Part shown: positions 14,812-21,598 of the stretch, piece by piece
Numbering within the stretch: position 1 is the first letter of the stretch
Layout: each line of letters starts with the position of its first letter
Assembly (NCBI GenBank): GCA_964429355.1
Contig: CAYSCH010000081.1
Location: 1 to 28,041, forward strand
Origin: JAAYAY01 sp964429355
GTDB taxonomy: Bacteria > Planctomycetota > Planctomycetia > Pirellulales > Thermoguttaceae
Direction: 5' to 3'
Length of the DNA: 28,041 nt
Translations under genes and position numbers: made by a program
The notes under the pieces: generated by a model
What the model was told of the DNA's origin: nothing
Databases searched by the model: none
Seen by the model: the letters and a program-made list of their open reading frames with translations, nothing else

Positions 14812-16251
14812 ATGCGTTGCGACGGGGGTGGTTCAGGTCGCGTGATTCTGGCAATTGTTGCCGCCGCGGTCCTCGGGTGTGCGACGGGGCTGGGTGCGAG
14901 CCCGTCGCCGACCAGGAGCGTGTCGGTCCATGTGGATCGACGCGTCGAGCTGGTGAGCATCGTCTTCTACCTGGCGGGCAACAGCGAGTACGGTCGGGGT
15001 CGGATCCGGAGTTACCTCCGCGACGTCGACGAGCACTTTGCGGGCGTTCGCACGGACGAGTTGATCGACCATGCAGCCGACTTGGCAAGACGGATGGGGA
15101 TTGGATACGACGCCTGCATGAGCATGGCGGTGCACCTGGAATCGGAAGACGGGTGGCGGCTTCGCCTGGCCGGCCAGCCGCGACCCGACTGGCTCGATAG
15201 CCGTTGGCGGGACGGTACGGCGTCCGAGTTCGCCTCGCGTCTGGACCAGTTTGCCGAGGACAGCCGATTCGACGAGTTCTTCAGCCAGCACGGGGACCTC
15301 TACACGACGACCGAAGAGCGACTGAAATCGCTCTTGGACGAGAAAGTTCACCTCGAGTGGTTCGACGACTTTTTCGGCGCCCGGCCGACCGCCCGGTTCA
15401 TCGTGATCCCGGCGCTGCTCAACGGCCCCTCCAACTACGGCCCGAGCGTCAGGATGCCGTCGGGCGCCGAGGAGTATTACTGCATCCTGGGCGTGTGGTC
15501 GGCCGACTGGCACGGCAAGCCCGCCTTCGACGCGTCGGTGGTCGGCACGATCATCCACGAATTCTGCCACAGCTATACCAATGCGATCATCGATCGGCGC
15601 AAGGACCAGTTTCGTCCGGCCGGCGAGGCCTTGTTTTCCCGCGTGAAAGGGGACATGAGCCGGCAGGCTTACGGCGCGTGGGAGACGATGCTCTACGAAT
15701 CGCTGGTACGAGCGTCGGTGATCCGATACATGCTCCGATTCGAGGGCAAGGGGGCGATGTTGCGGGAGATCGGGCGGCAGAAGCAGCGAGGATTCGTCTG
15801 GATCGAAGAGTTGGCCGGGTTGCTGGCTCAGTACGAACAGGCACGCCAGGAGTATCCCACGCTCGAGGATTTCTCGCCGCGGATCGTCGCGTTCTTCGAC
15901 GAGTACGCCCGCCAGTTGCCGGAGGAGCCGGAGACCGCGCCCGCGCCGCGGGTCGTTTCGATGATCCCTGCCAACGGCGACGAGCGGGTGGACCCGTCGC
16001 TGAAGGAGATTCCCGTCGTTTTCGATCAGCCGATGCGCGGCGGATCGTGGTCGATGTACGGCGGCGGCGTGCAGTACCCGGAGGTTGTGGGAACGCCTTT
16101 CTACGACCAGGCCTGCCGGACCGTGAACCTGTTGCCGGACCACGAATACCATTTCTGGCTTAACTGCGCGTGGTTCCACGGCTTTCAGAGTGGCCGGGGC
16201 GCAGGCCTTGAACCTGTCGAGGTTCGGTTTAAGACGGGGCGGGGTAGCTGA
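14812..16251 (+). CDS. Exported zincin-like protein (DUF4932-type) with C-terminal Ig-like domain
   Basis: A 479-residue protein from ATG at 14812, with GGGAGG just upstream; an upstream start at 14518 would add a low-complexity leader before the signal sequence. The N-terminus GRVILAIVAAAVLGC is a signal, possibly a lipoprotein signal with Cys23 (V-L-G-C is an imperfect lipobox). The central domain contains VVGTIIHEFCHSYTNAI with H249-E-x-x-H253, a zinc-metalloprotease motif, and FFGARPTARFIVIPALLNGP before it; this layout fits the DUF4932 family. Residues 381-479 (VVSMIPANGDERVDPSLKEI and after) resemble a bacterial Ig-like domain of the SbsA/Big_5 type. It is probably an envelope peptidase; substrate unknown. 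It stands alone, between a long promoter region and an intron remnant. Confidence 0.75.
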   Translation: MRCDGGGSGRVILAIVAAAVLGCATGLGASPSPTRSVSVHVDRRVELVSIVFYLAGNSEYGRGRIRSYLRDVDEHFAGVRTDELIDHAADLARRMGIGYDACMSMAVHLESEDGWRLRLAGQPRPDWLDSRWRDGTASEFASRLDQFAEDSRFDEFFSQHGDLYTTTEERLKSLLDEKVHLEWFDDFFGARPTARFIVIPALLNGPSNYGPSVRMPSGAEEYYCILGVWSADWHGKPAFDASVVGTIIHEFCHSYTNAIIDRRKDQFRPAGEALFSRVKGDMSRQAYGAWETMLYESLVRASVIRYMLRFEGKGAMLREIGRQKQRGFVWIEELAGLLAQYEQARQEYPTLEDFSPRIVAFFDEYARQLPEEPETAPAPRVVSMIPANGDERVDPSLKEIPVVFDQPMRGGSWSMYGGGVQYPEVVGTPFYDQACRTVNLLPDHEYHFWLNCAWFHGFQSGRGAGLEPVEVRFKTGRGS

Positions 16252-16405
16252 CCAGTCGTTTTCCCGGCGGGGGGAGTACGGCTCTTTGGCGGTCGGGGAG
16301 TTTTGATTTCGATACTGATAGCGCTTTCGAGGAGGCTGGGAAGGACGAAGGAAGGCGACGGCGGGGGCACTGCTTGCACTGCACCCACAGCGTGTTGCGC
16401 GTACG
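16252..16405. other. Junction downstream of the metalloprotease gene
   Basis: No gene. On the minus strand an open frame continues from the reverse transcriptase fragment to 16229, but the reverse transcriptase similarity stops near 16406-16426, so this is unrelated sequence joined to it. Confidence 0.45.
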
Positions 16406-16591
16406 GTAGAAGGCCCCACACAGCCAGTCAATGTCCATCAGATAGGCCAGGGAGGTGAATCCCATCTGCGGCGATCGTTTCGCCAGCGCGGCTATCCGTT
16501 GCTGCCAGCGTGAATATGCTTTCCGAATTTCCAGGCATTCGACATATTTCCCAACAACGAGTCCATGTCCCGATGCCTCGCTTCCCTCCAC
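16406..16591 (-). pseudogene. Truncated group II intron-encoded reverse transcriptase (N-terminus only)
   Basis: From GTG at 16591 the minus strand encodes a short leader (EGSEASGHGL), then QQRIAALAKRSPQMGFTSLA and YLMDIDWLCGAFYRTR. This matches the start of bacterial group II intron reverse transcriptase/maturase proteins, which typically read RIAELA-(R/K)-x-x-P-x-M-x-(F/L)-T-S-L-x-H-x-(I/L)-D-x-(D/E)-W-L-x-x-A-(F/Y)-x-R-T-R followed by KDGAxGVDG. Here KDG is absent and the next residues (NTLWVQCKQC) are unrelated. About 55 of more than 400 codons remain; the reverse transcriptase fingers, palm YADD and maturase domains are gone. The fragment cannot be active. Confidence 0.7.
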
Positions 16592-17056
16592 AGGGTCCTC
16601 GCGGGCGCTCGTTCCCCTGCTTCGTCAGTACTATCAAGGCACTACGACACCCTGCCGCCCATCCCGCCGCACTTCGTTGCCTTCGCTTGGCGGTACCACA
16701 GGAGCAATCGGCTTGGTTCGTCTCTCCCGACGCCGCCGACTGCCGGGCGTCGAGCCTGGGGTTGGTCACCCGGTATCCCCTGCCGGGATTTCTTCCGTGG
16801 AGACGACAGAGCTTCCCAAGTTCCTGGGGAGCCCCCATACCCGTTTGCACATGTTCTTCGACCCCGGCCGGCCGAGGCGTTCCTGACCACAAACAGAACG
16901 CTCACATGGCTGTGCGCGACGGGAACGACGAGGGCGCCGACACCGACAATTCTTTCGAGGCTCAATAGCATGGCTTTCGGGCTCGCTGTCTACGTATCAC
17001 ATTGCTGCGCAAGACTCGCTTCCAGGTGCTGGTCAGGCTCTCCTGGGCGGGCTTGG

Positions 17057-17145
17057 TACCCGCAGGGCTCCGATGAAAGGTTTCAAACTCACCTCATGTT
17101 CGCTTTCCTCCTTTCCCAAGCTTCTTGGCACGATCCCGTTTAACT
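17057..17145 (-). repeat. Intron 5'-end repeat, copy 1
   Basis: The minus-strand sequence from about 17145 to 17057 matches 18417-18504 on the plus strand: GGGAAAGGAG, GCGAACATG/GCGGACATG and then 31 identical bases (17057-17087) beginning TTTGAAACCTTTC on the minus strand. The copies are inverted and point away from each other. Confidence 0.85.
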
Positions 17146-17146
17146 G

Positions 17147-17200
17147 CGAGTACTCGAACTGCGGAACTGCGCGAGTAATCGACTGCGCACGAGTACTCGT
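17147..17200. repeat. Cluster of short palindromes
   Basis: CGAGTACTCG at 17147-17156 and ACGAGTACTCGT at 17189-17200 are perfect palindromes; CGAGTAATCG lies between them (about 17171). They are spaced 19-24 bases apart, with ACTGCG in the linkers. The cluster fills the gap between the intron 5' edge and the stop of the methyltransferase gene (17212). It could be a terminator-like structure, a protein-binding array or the intron's target region. Confidence 0.65.
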
Positions 17201-17211
17201 GGCGGCAGATG

Positions 17212-17940
17212 TTATCGTTTCTTCAAGTAGCCGTTTGTGTTCCAGGTGACGTTGGGCCCGAAGAAGTCACACAGATCGTAGTCGATCGTGTACTTGCCGG
17301 GCCGGCTCTCGAGGAAAGAGGCAATGGCGCGATTCGGCCCGTTCTCGTATTTCTGCAGTTCGAGATCGTTTACGATGCCGTCTTCAATGATGATATATTC
17401 ACCTGGTATAAGGTATTTGTCGAAGAACTTCAGGGCAGCCAGGGAGCCGTCGAAGTAATGGGGGCCGTCTTCGATCACCATCAACGGACGCCTGAGATTC
17501 TCCAAGAGGGATGGAAGTTCGCTGTCGTCGAGATGATGGATGTCTCCCACGAGGAACTTGACGTTCGGCGCACTCACGGCCGTCACCACGTTGATGTCGA
17601 CCGAGTAGATCACCGTATCCAGGCAAAACGAATTGACCTGGTCGGAGAGCCAAAGGGCGCTGCCGCCCGCCGCCGAACCGATTTCGACAATTGTTCCAGG
17701 TTTCGTTTGATGGATGAGTTGGGCGTAGATCGCCAGATCGAAGGGATTCTTCAGGCACGAAATGCCCTTGTATGTATACCTCATCGCACCTGCCTGAATC
17801 GTTTCCAGGGCCGATTTAGGCAACCCGCACCGTTCCCGCTTCGGATCGAGAGATGAGGACACGAAACGATAAGGTTTGCGGCATCGCACCAATTCGTAGC
17901 CGACCAACGCGAGCACCTTGTTTGCAATCTTTCTGACCAT
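17212..17940 (-). CDS. CmcI-family SAM-dependent methyltransferase (cephalosporin hydroxylase/rhamnosyl O-methyltransferase family)
   Basis: A 242-residue protein. KNPFDLAIYAQLI (64-76) leads into TIVEIGSAAGGSALWL (83-98), the SAM-binding loop, with YSVDINV at beta2. VGDIHHLDD, VIEDGPHYFDG (Asp158, His161) and YIIIEDGIVND (Glu186, Asp187) supply the metal/acid residues of this family, and the end NGYLKKR is also characteristic. Relatives O-methylate sugars (rhamnosyl O-methyltransferases) or act in cephamycin synthesis, but most are found in surface-polysaccharide loci. No signal peptide is seen. GAGGT lies a few bases before the ATG. The base composition is more AT-rich than in the neighbours, it has no partner genes, and it is bracketed by inverted intron ends, all pointing to acquisition. 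Substrate unknown, probably a sugar. Confidence 0.85.
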   Translation of the reverse strand: MVRKIANKVLALVGYELVRCRKPYRFVSSSLDPKRERCGLPKSALETIQAGAMRYTYKGISCLKNPFDLAIYAQLIHQTKPGTIVEIGSAAGGSALWLSDQVNSFCLDTVIYSVDINVVTAVSAPNVKFLVGDIHHLDDSELPSLLENLRRPLMVIEDGPHYFDGSLAALKFFDKYLIPGEYIIIEDGIVNDLELQKYENGPNRAIASFLESRPGKYTIDYDLCDFFGPNVTWNTNGYLKKR

Positions 17941-18416
17941 GGTGACCTCGGAACATCCTTGTCAAATGAGAAGGCGTTTTGTGACCGTTCCACGGGGCAA
18001 CTATACAGGCGACGGCGTCACCTTTCCAGCCCATGATGAGACGGTGGCTGGTTGTCAGGCGGCCCGATGAGCCCCCGTCTGGAGTTGTGTAGCCTGCTCG
18101 GGGCCCACGGCACGACGGAGTCCAACTCAGAAATCCGTGTCCACGTCCGCACGCGTGAAATACCAGTAGGCGGTATCCTTACGAGTTCCTGCCATCGACT
18201 TCAGCCGGCAGTCCCCGCTTCTGTTCTATCGTTTGAGGGAAGGAACAGGCCAAGCGGTTTGGAGATGGGTGCCGGCCCATTGAGTACATAGACCTGTCCG
18301 GAGCGAGGAATGTGGAAGAAGTCACGGTGGAATACTCCGGAATCGATGTCCTGGTCATCAATGCTCAGGGGGTGAAATGTTTCATGTGTCGTTCTGGCGA
18401 AGAGGATAACGGGGGC
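17941..18416. other. Intergenic stretch with a possible coding relic
   Basis: No complete gene. The plus-strand frame around 18270-18400 reads RPIEYIDLSGARNVEEVTVE then YSGIDVLVINAQGVKCFMC, which looks protein-like, but it is closed upstream by TGA (about 18230), has no start and runs into the repeat at 18417. It may be a gene fragment. No clear promoter was found. Confidence 0.35.
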
Positions 18417-18512
18417 AATTCAACCGGGAACGCCAGGAGGTTTGGGAAAGGAGAATAGCGGACATGGAGCGAATTTGAAACCTTTCATCGGAGCCCTGCG
18501 GGTATCAAGCGC
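18417..18512 (+). repeat. Intron 5'-end repeat, copy 2 (solo, inverted)
   Basis: It matches the start of the truncated intron over about 90 bases, with 31 exact bases at 18474-18504 (reverse complement of 17057-17087). After GGTATCAAGC the similarity ends; no reverse transcriptase follows before the URO-D gene. It is a solo 5' fragment in opposite orientation to copy 1. Confidence 0.8.
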
Positions 18513-18545
18513 GGTGGGGTGTCGGGGGCGAAGGGAAGCGGGCGA

Positions 18546-18569
18546 GGGCAAGCCCACGCGGGTATCCTG
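18546..18569 (+). repeat. Dispersed short motif, copy A
   Basis: GGGCAAGCCCACGCGGGTAT and CCTG; a related string GGCAAGCCCGACGGGTGTTC, TGGG is at 25615-25638, and the GCAAGCCC core is doubled at 3726-3747. All lie between genes. Confidence 0.4.
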
Positions 18570-18639
18570 TGCATCGCCCGGATGGTAAGCTGGCAGGCTG
18601 GGGGTCAGGAATTATTCGGGCGATGCCGAGCTGAGGAGG

Positions 18640-18648
18640 GGAGGTGAT
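18640..18648 (+). promoter_or_regulatory. Perfect extended Shine-Dalgarno
   Basis: GGAGGTGAT is a nine-base perfect complement to the 3' end of 16S rRNA (anti-SD CCUCC region). It sits five bases (counted from GGAGG) before a GTG at 18650, not before the ATG of the URO-D gene at 18702, so it seems to serve a small upstream ORF. Confidence 0.6.
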
Positions 18649-18649
18649 T

Positions 18650-18715
18650 GTGGTTTGCATGAACTGCAGTGAAATGGCCGTTCCGAACAAGGCGGTGACC
18701 GATGACGAAGCGTGA
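18650..18715 (+). CDS. Putative leader peptide overlapping the URO-D-like gene
   Basis: The frame starts at GTG 18650 behind the perfect Shine-Dalgarno and encodes 21 residues (VVCMNCSEMAVPNKAVTDDE, then A). Its stop at 18713-18715 lies 14 bases inside the next gene, in another frame. Translation of it would bring ribosomes to the ATG at 18702, which has only a weak site (AAGGCGG) of its own. The peptide contains C-x-x-C. Its role as a coupling leader is inference. Confidence 0.4.
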   Translation: MVCMNCSEMAVPNKAVTDDEA

Positions 18716-19712
18716 AATCATCCGCATGGTGCTCAAAGGCAAACGGCCACCCTACGTTCCCTGGTCGATGGGGTTCACGCTCGAGGCGAAAGCCAAGCTC
18801 CTGGAGCATTACCGCTGTGGCGACATCGAAACGCCGCTGGACAACCACCTCCTCAAGCTCGGGCAGGACATCGGGTTCTTCGACCCGCTGGGTGACGATC
18901 GCTATCGCGATGTGTTCGGAGTGACCTGGGATCGAACGATCGACAAGGACATCGGCAACGTCGAGGGGCAGGTTCTCCCCCGGCCGACCCTTGAAGGCTA
19001 CGAGTTTCCCGACCCGCAAGACGGGCGGTATTTCGACGATACCCAGGACCGGATCGATCGCTTTGCCGATCGGTTCCGCGTGTTCCAGGTCGGATTTTCG
19101 CTCTACGAACGGGCGTGGACGCTCCGCGGCATGGAGGCCCTGATGATGGACTTCCTGGAACATCCCGCCTTCGTTCATGAACTGCTCCGTGCCATTGCCG
19201 ACTACAATATCGCCCACGTTCGGAAGGCAATGGACTTCGACATCGACGCGGTCTATTTTGGCGACGACTGGGGACAACAGCGCGGCCTGCAGATGGGCCC
19301 CAAGCTGTGGCGGGAGTTCATCTACCCGCAGCTCAAACGCATGTACGCCGCCGTGCACGAAGCCGGCAAGTTCGTGTTTATCCACTCCTGCGGCGACGTG
19401 GACGAACTGTTCGACGACCTGATCGCGGCCGGGCTGAACTGCTTCAATCCCTTCCAGCCGGAGGTGATGGATGTGGAACGGCTGCTGGCGGATTACCGCG
19501 GCCGGCTTGCCTTCCACGGTGGCATCTCAACCCAGAAAACGCTCCCCTTCGGCACGGTCGACCAGGTTCGCGCGGAAACGCGGCGGATGCTGGCACTCGG
19601 AGCGGACGGAGGATACATTCTGGCTCCAGCGCACGATGTGGAGGGGGATGTGCCCCTGGAAAACATCCTGGCGATGATCGAAGAAGTCCAAGGGCAGGGG
19701 AGGGTAACGTAA
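18702..19712 (+). CDS. Uroporphyrinogen decarboxylase (URO-D) family protein, methyltransferase-like
   Basis: A 336-residue TIM-barrel protein. An in-frame TGA at 18696-18698 fixes the start at or after 18702. Features of the URO-D superfamily: MTKREIIRMVLKGKRPPYVP at the N-terminus, YFGDDWGQQRGLQMGP (185-200), FIHSCGDVDELFDDL (226-240), FHGGISTQKTLPFGT (271-285) and ILAPAHDVEGDVP (306-318). His228 and Cys230 give the H-x-C zinc motif of MtaA/CmuA-type corrinoid methyltransferases, rather than the arginine-rich substrate site of true HemE. It is therefore probably not haem synthesis; many planctomycetes have several such paralogues, with unknown methyl donors. No corrinoid protein gene is nearby. 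The start may be translationally coupled to the 18650 leader. Confidence 0.85.
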   Translation: MTKREIIRMVLKGKRPPYVPWSMGFTLEAKAKLLEHYRCGDIETPLDNHLLKLGQDIGFFDPLGDDRYRDVFGVTWDRTIDKDIGNVEGQVLPRPTLEGYEFPDPQDGRYFDDTQDRIDRFADRFRVFQVGFSLYERAWTLRGMEALMMDFLEHPAFVHELLRAIADYNIAHVRKAMDFDIDAVYFGDDWGQQRGLQMGPKLWREFIYPQLKRMYAAVHEAGKFVFIHSCGDVDELFDDLIAAGLNCFNPFQPEVMDVERLLADYRGRLAFHGGISTQKTLPFGTVDQVRAETRRMLALGADGGYILAPAHDVEGDVPLENILAMIEEVQGQGRVT

Positions 19713-19779
19713 GTCAAGGAGAGGATTCGCAGCGGCAATGCCGCCAAACTGCTGAAACCCGAGGAATGACCGATTGTTG

Positions 19780-21420
19780 TCAGAAAGCTCCCAGCGGTTC
19801 TCCGCCCGCCATGGTCAGGAGGGCCTTGAGGACCGTGGGGTCGAGGGAATTGGCAAGGAACCGCACGCTGCCATCGAGGATCAGGGCCTGGAATCCACCG
19901 GGGCGGGAGTCGCGGACACCCTTGAAAGGATCGCTGGGATCGACCTGCCAGTCGTCCGGTTTGGTCCAGGGCACTGCCGCATCCTCTGTGGCTTCGACGA
20001 CCGCGATCGTGTTGGACGTGCCGTCGACAACATCACGGAAAGAGATGCCCTTCTCGGATTTCCAGATGGTCCCTTCGCCGATCGGAGCGACGTAGGTCGT
20101 CATGCCCGGAGCTGCCTTGCTGTTGGGACGGGCATAGATCTCAGGCATCTGGCCGAGGAATTGTTTGTTGTGCTCGCTGTCCCAGGGTTCGTCGAGATGG
20201 AACTGGTCGAACAGAGGCTGTTGTTCGAGGTACGGGAGGAGTTTCACACGCCAGCTCAGGAGCGGCTTGCCTGAGGGGTCGGTGATTGCCTGGGCGGGGA
20301 GCTGCTTGTGAGTGTCGTGGTGCATGTGGAGGGCCAGGCCGATCTGCTTGAGGTTGTTCTGCGACATGGATCGCCGGGCCGCCTCGCGGGCCGACTGGAC
20401 CGCCGGGAGTAGCAGGCTGATGAGAACGCCCGTGGTGGCCACTTGCATGTTCTGCTGGCCGCCCTGGGTGACGCTCAAGATCGTTCCGCGGCGCTGGGGG
20501 CGAAGCATCTTGAAGAGGTATTCGTTGAGCCGGGCCACGTACTGGGCGGTGGCCTGCTGGACGGGATCGTTCGGCTGGTCCATGCTCTGCGACATCTGCT
20601 GGAGGCTCATCTGCTGCCCGAAATCGATGGCCTTGTTGATCAGGGCCTCGAGCTGCACGGCCTTGGCTTCATCGGGTGCGACGATGGCGACGGAGGCCTG
20701 AGGCATCCCTGTCCACTGGAGTTCGATCTTGGCGGCCTTGGTCAGTTCGGGGAGTCGCTTGAGGTCTTCGAGCGGCGGCGGCACGGGAGCCATGGCCAGT
20801 GCGGCGGCGAGCACTCCGCGGACCGGTTCCACCACCGCCACGGCCGTCACGTCGCCGGTCAGCCGGGCGGAAGAGACCAGCCTGGTGAGCGGCCCGGCCT
20901 CGGGCTGTTTGGCATTGGCGACCATCTTCTCGATCATCGGTCCCATGCCGACCAGGAGCGTGCGATCGTCGGGCATGTAGAGACTCGGCTCCATCGGGTT
21001 GGCTGCCTGGAGGTAGGGTTTTCCTTCGAGCTGGCCGGCCTTTGTAGCGGCGGCCAGCTTCGGCAAGAGATCCTCGAGCTTGTGGGGCTGAGAGAACCGC
21101 ACGACTCCCGCAGCCATGGGAGGACCGCCTGCCGCTTCGGCCACGATCAGAACCTGATCCACGTCGGCCGGATCGAGCCCGAGCTCCTGTTTGCCGGCAG
21201 CGGTGATGACCTCGTGGGGGAGCATCTCCATACCGGGGGCCTTGAGCACGCGACTCGGATAGGCGACCACCATGGCCACCGCATTGGGTGTGACGTAAGA
21301 GAGGTCAAGCCCGTTGGATAGCGCGACGCCCTGGGCAACCGCCGGCGCAGCGAAGCACGGGACAGCGAGGAACACGGGGAGCGAGATTGCGAAGGCAATA
21401 CTCCACTTCAGTCGAATCAT
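19780..21420 (-). CDS. Exported DUF1559 protein with an extra N-terminal domain
   Basis: A 546-residue protein with GAGGTG five to six bases before the ATG. Residues 1-30 are a normal signal peptide (FAISLPVFLAVPCFAAPAVA), and 31-300 an Ala-rich domain of unknown type (LDLSYVTPNAVAMVVAYPSR; DVDQVLIVAEA). DUF1559 proper begins about residue 330: GVLISLLLPAVQSAREAARR, NNLKQIGLALHMHHDTHKQL, DVVDGTSNTIAVVEA, and ends LDGSVRFLANSLDP. DUF1559 proteins are a planctomycete hallmark; usually they start with a type IV pilin-like leader directly before this helix. Here that helix remains, but in the middle of the protein, with no prepilin site ahead of it. It is likely periplasmic or surface-associated; function unknown. 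It lies downstream of the Cys-rich gene on the same strand, 178 bp apart. Confidence 0.85.
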   Translation of the reverse strand: MIRLKWSIAFAISLPVFLAVPCFAAPAVAQGVALSNGLDLSYVTPNAVAMVVAYPSRVLKAPGMEMLPHEVITAAGKQELGLDPADVDQVLIVAEAAGGPPMAAGVVRFSQPHKLEDLLPKLAAATKAGQLEGKPYLQAANPMEPSLYMPDDRTLLVGMGPMIEKMVANAKQPEAGPLTRLVSSARLTGDVTAVAVVEPVRGVLAAALAMAPVPPPLEDLKRLPELTKAAKIELQWTGMPQASVAIVAPDEAKAVQLEALINKAIDFGQQMSLQQMSQSMDQPNDPVQQATAQYVARLNEYLFKMLRPQRRGTILSVTQGGQQNMQVATTGVLISLLLPAVQSAREAARRSMSQNNLKQIGLALHMHHDTHKQLPAQAITDPSGKPLLSWRVKLLPYLEQQPLFDQFHLDEPWDSEHNKQFLGQMPEIYARPNSKAAPGMTTYVAPIGEGTIWKSEKGISFRDVVDGTSNTIAVVEATEDAAVPWTKPDDWQVDPSDPFKGVRDSRPGGFQALILDGSVRFLANSLDPTVLKALLTMAGGEPLGAF

Positions 21421-21518
21421 TTTCCCACCTCACAGTTCAGAGAGATCGTTACACATCCAGGGGATAGTCCGTCTGGCCAAACGGAGTATAGGCGGCCGGG
21501 ATCCGCCGGGCAACCGGC

Positions 21519-21596
21519 GAGCGGGGCGGAGATCGGAGATCGGAGATGGGAGATGGGGAGCGGGGAGCGGTGCGGAGATGGGGGAGCGGGGAGCGG
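21519..21596. repeat. Polypurine tract with imperfect short tandem repeats
   Basis: The plus strand is almost pure purine, built from GGAGATC/GGAGATG and GGGGAGCGG units, ending next to the stop of the Cys-rich gene at 21599. On the transcribed (minus) strand it reads as CTCC-rich RNA between two genes. It is a microsatellite-like tract that could be prone to slippage or unusual DNA structure. Confidence 0.65.
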
Positions 21597-21598
21597 CG

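Larger units (their letters stand above)
16406..17145 (-). mobile_element. 5' part of a group II intron, 3'-truncated
   Basis: The reverse transcriptase start at 16591 lies about 554 bases inside the 5' edge inferred at about 17145. That is the normal distance for intron RNA domains I-III ahead of an ORF in domain IV. The 5' edge is defined by homology with a second copy at 18417-18512 (opposite strand). The region is non-coding but rich in paired GC segments; open frames across it are chance. I found no domain V/VI in the window and no clean GUGYG start, so the intron is dead and its exact 5' boundary is uncertain. Confidence 0.6.

Noticed and set aside
14833..16431. Open minus-strand frame of 532 codons
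   Set aside because: Antisense to the HExxH protein and rich in Arg/His/Val; no domain character.
16428..16892. Minus-strand ORF of 154 codons upstream of the reverse transcriptase start
   Set aside because: It lies in the presumed intron RNA domains I-III and is out of frame with the reverse transcriptase fragment; no domain is seen.
16565..17143. Plus-strand ORF of 192 codons opposite the intron
   Set aside because: It covers the presumed structured intron RNA region on the wrong strand; similar spurious proteins are commonly annotated over such repeats.
18702..19712. Annotation as hemE (true uroporphyrinogen decarboxylase)
   Set aside because: The conserved N-terminal arginine substrate motif of HemE is absent and an H-x-C metal motif of the methyltransferase branch is present.
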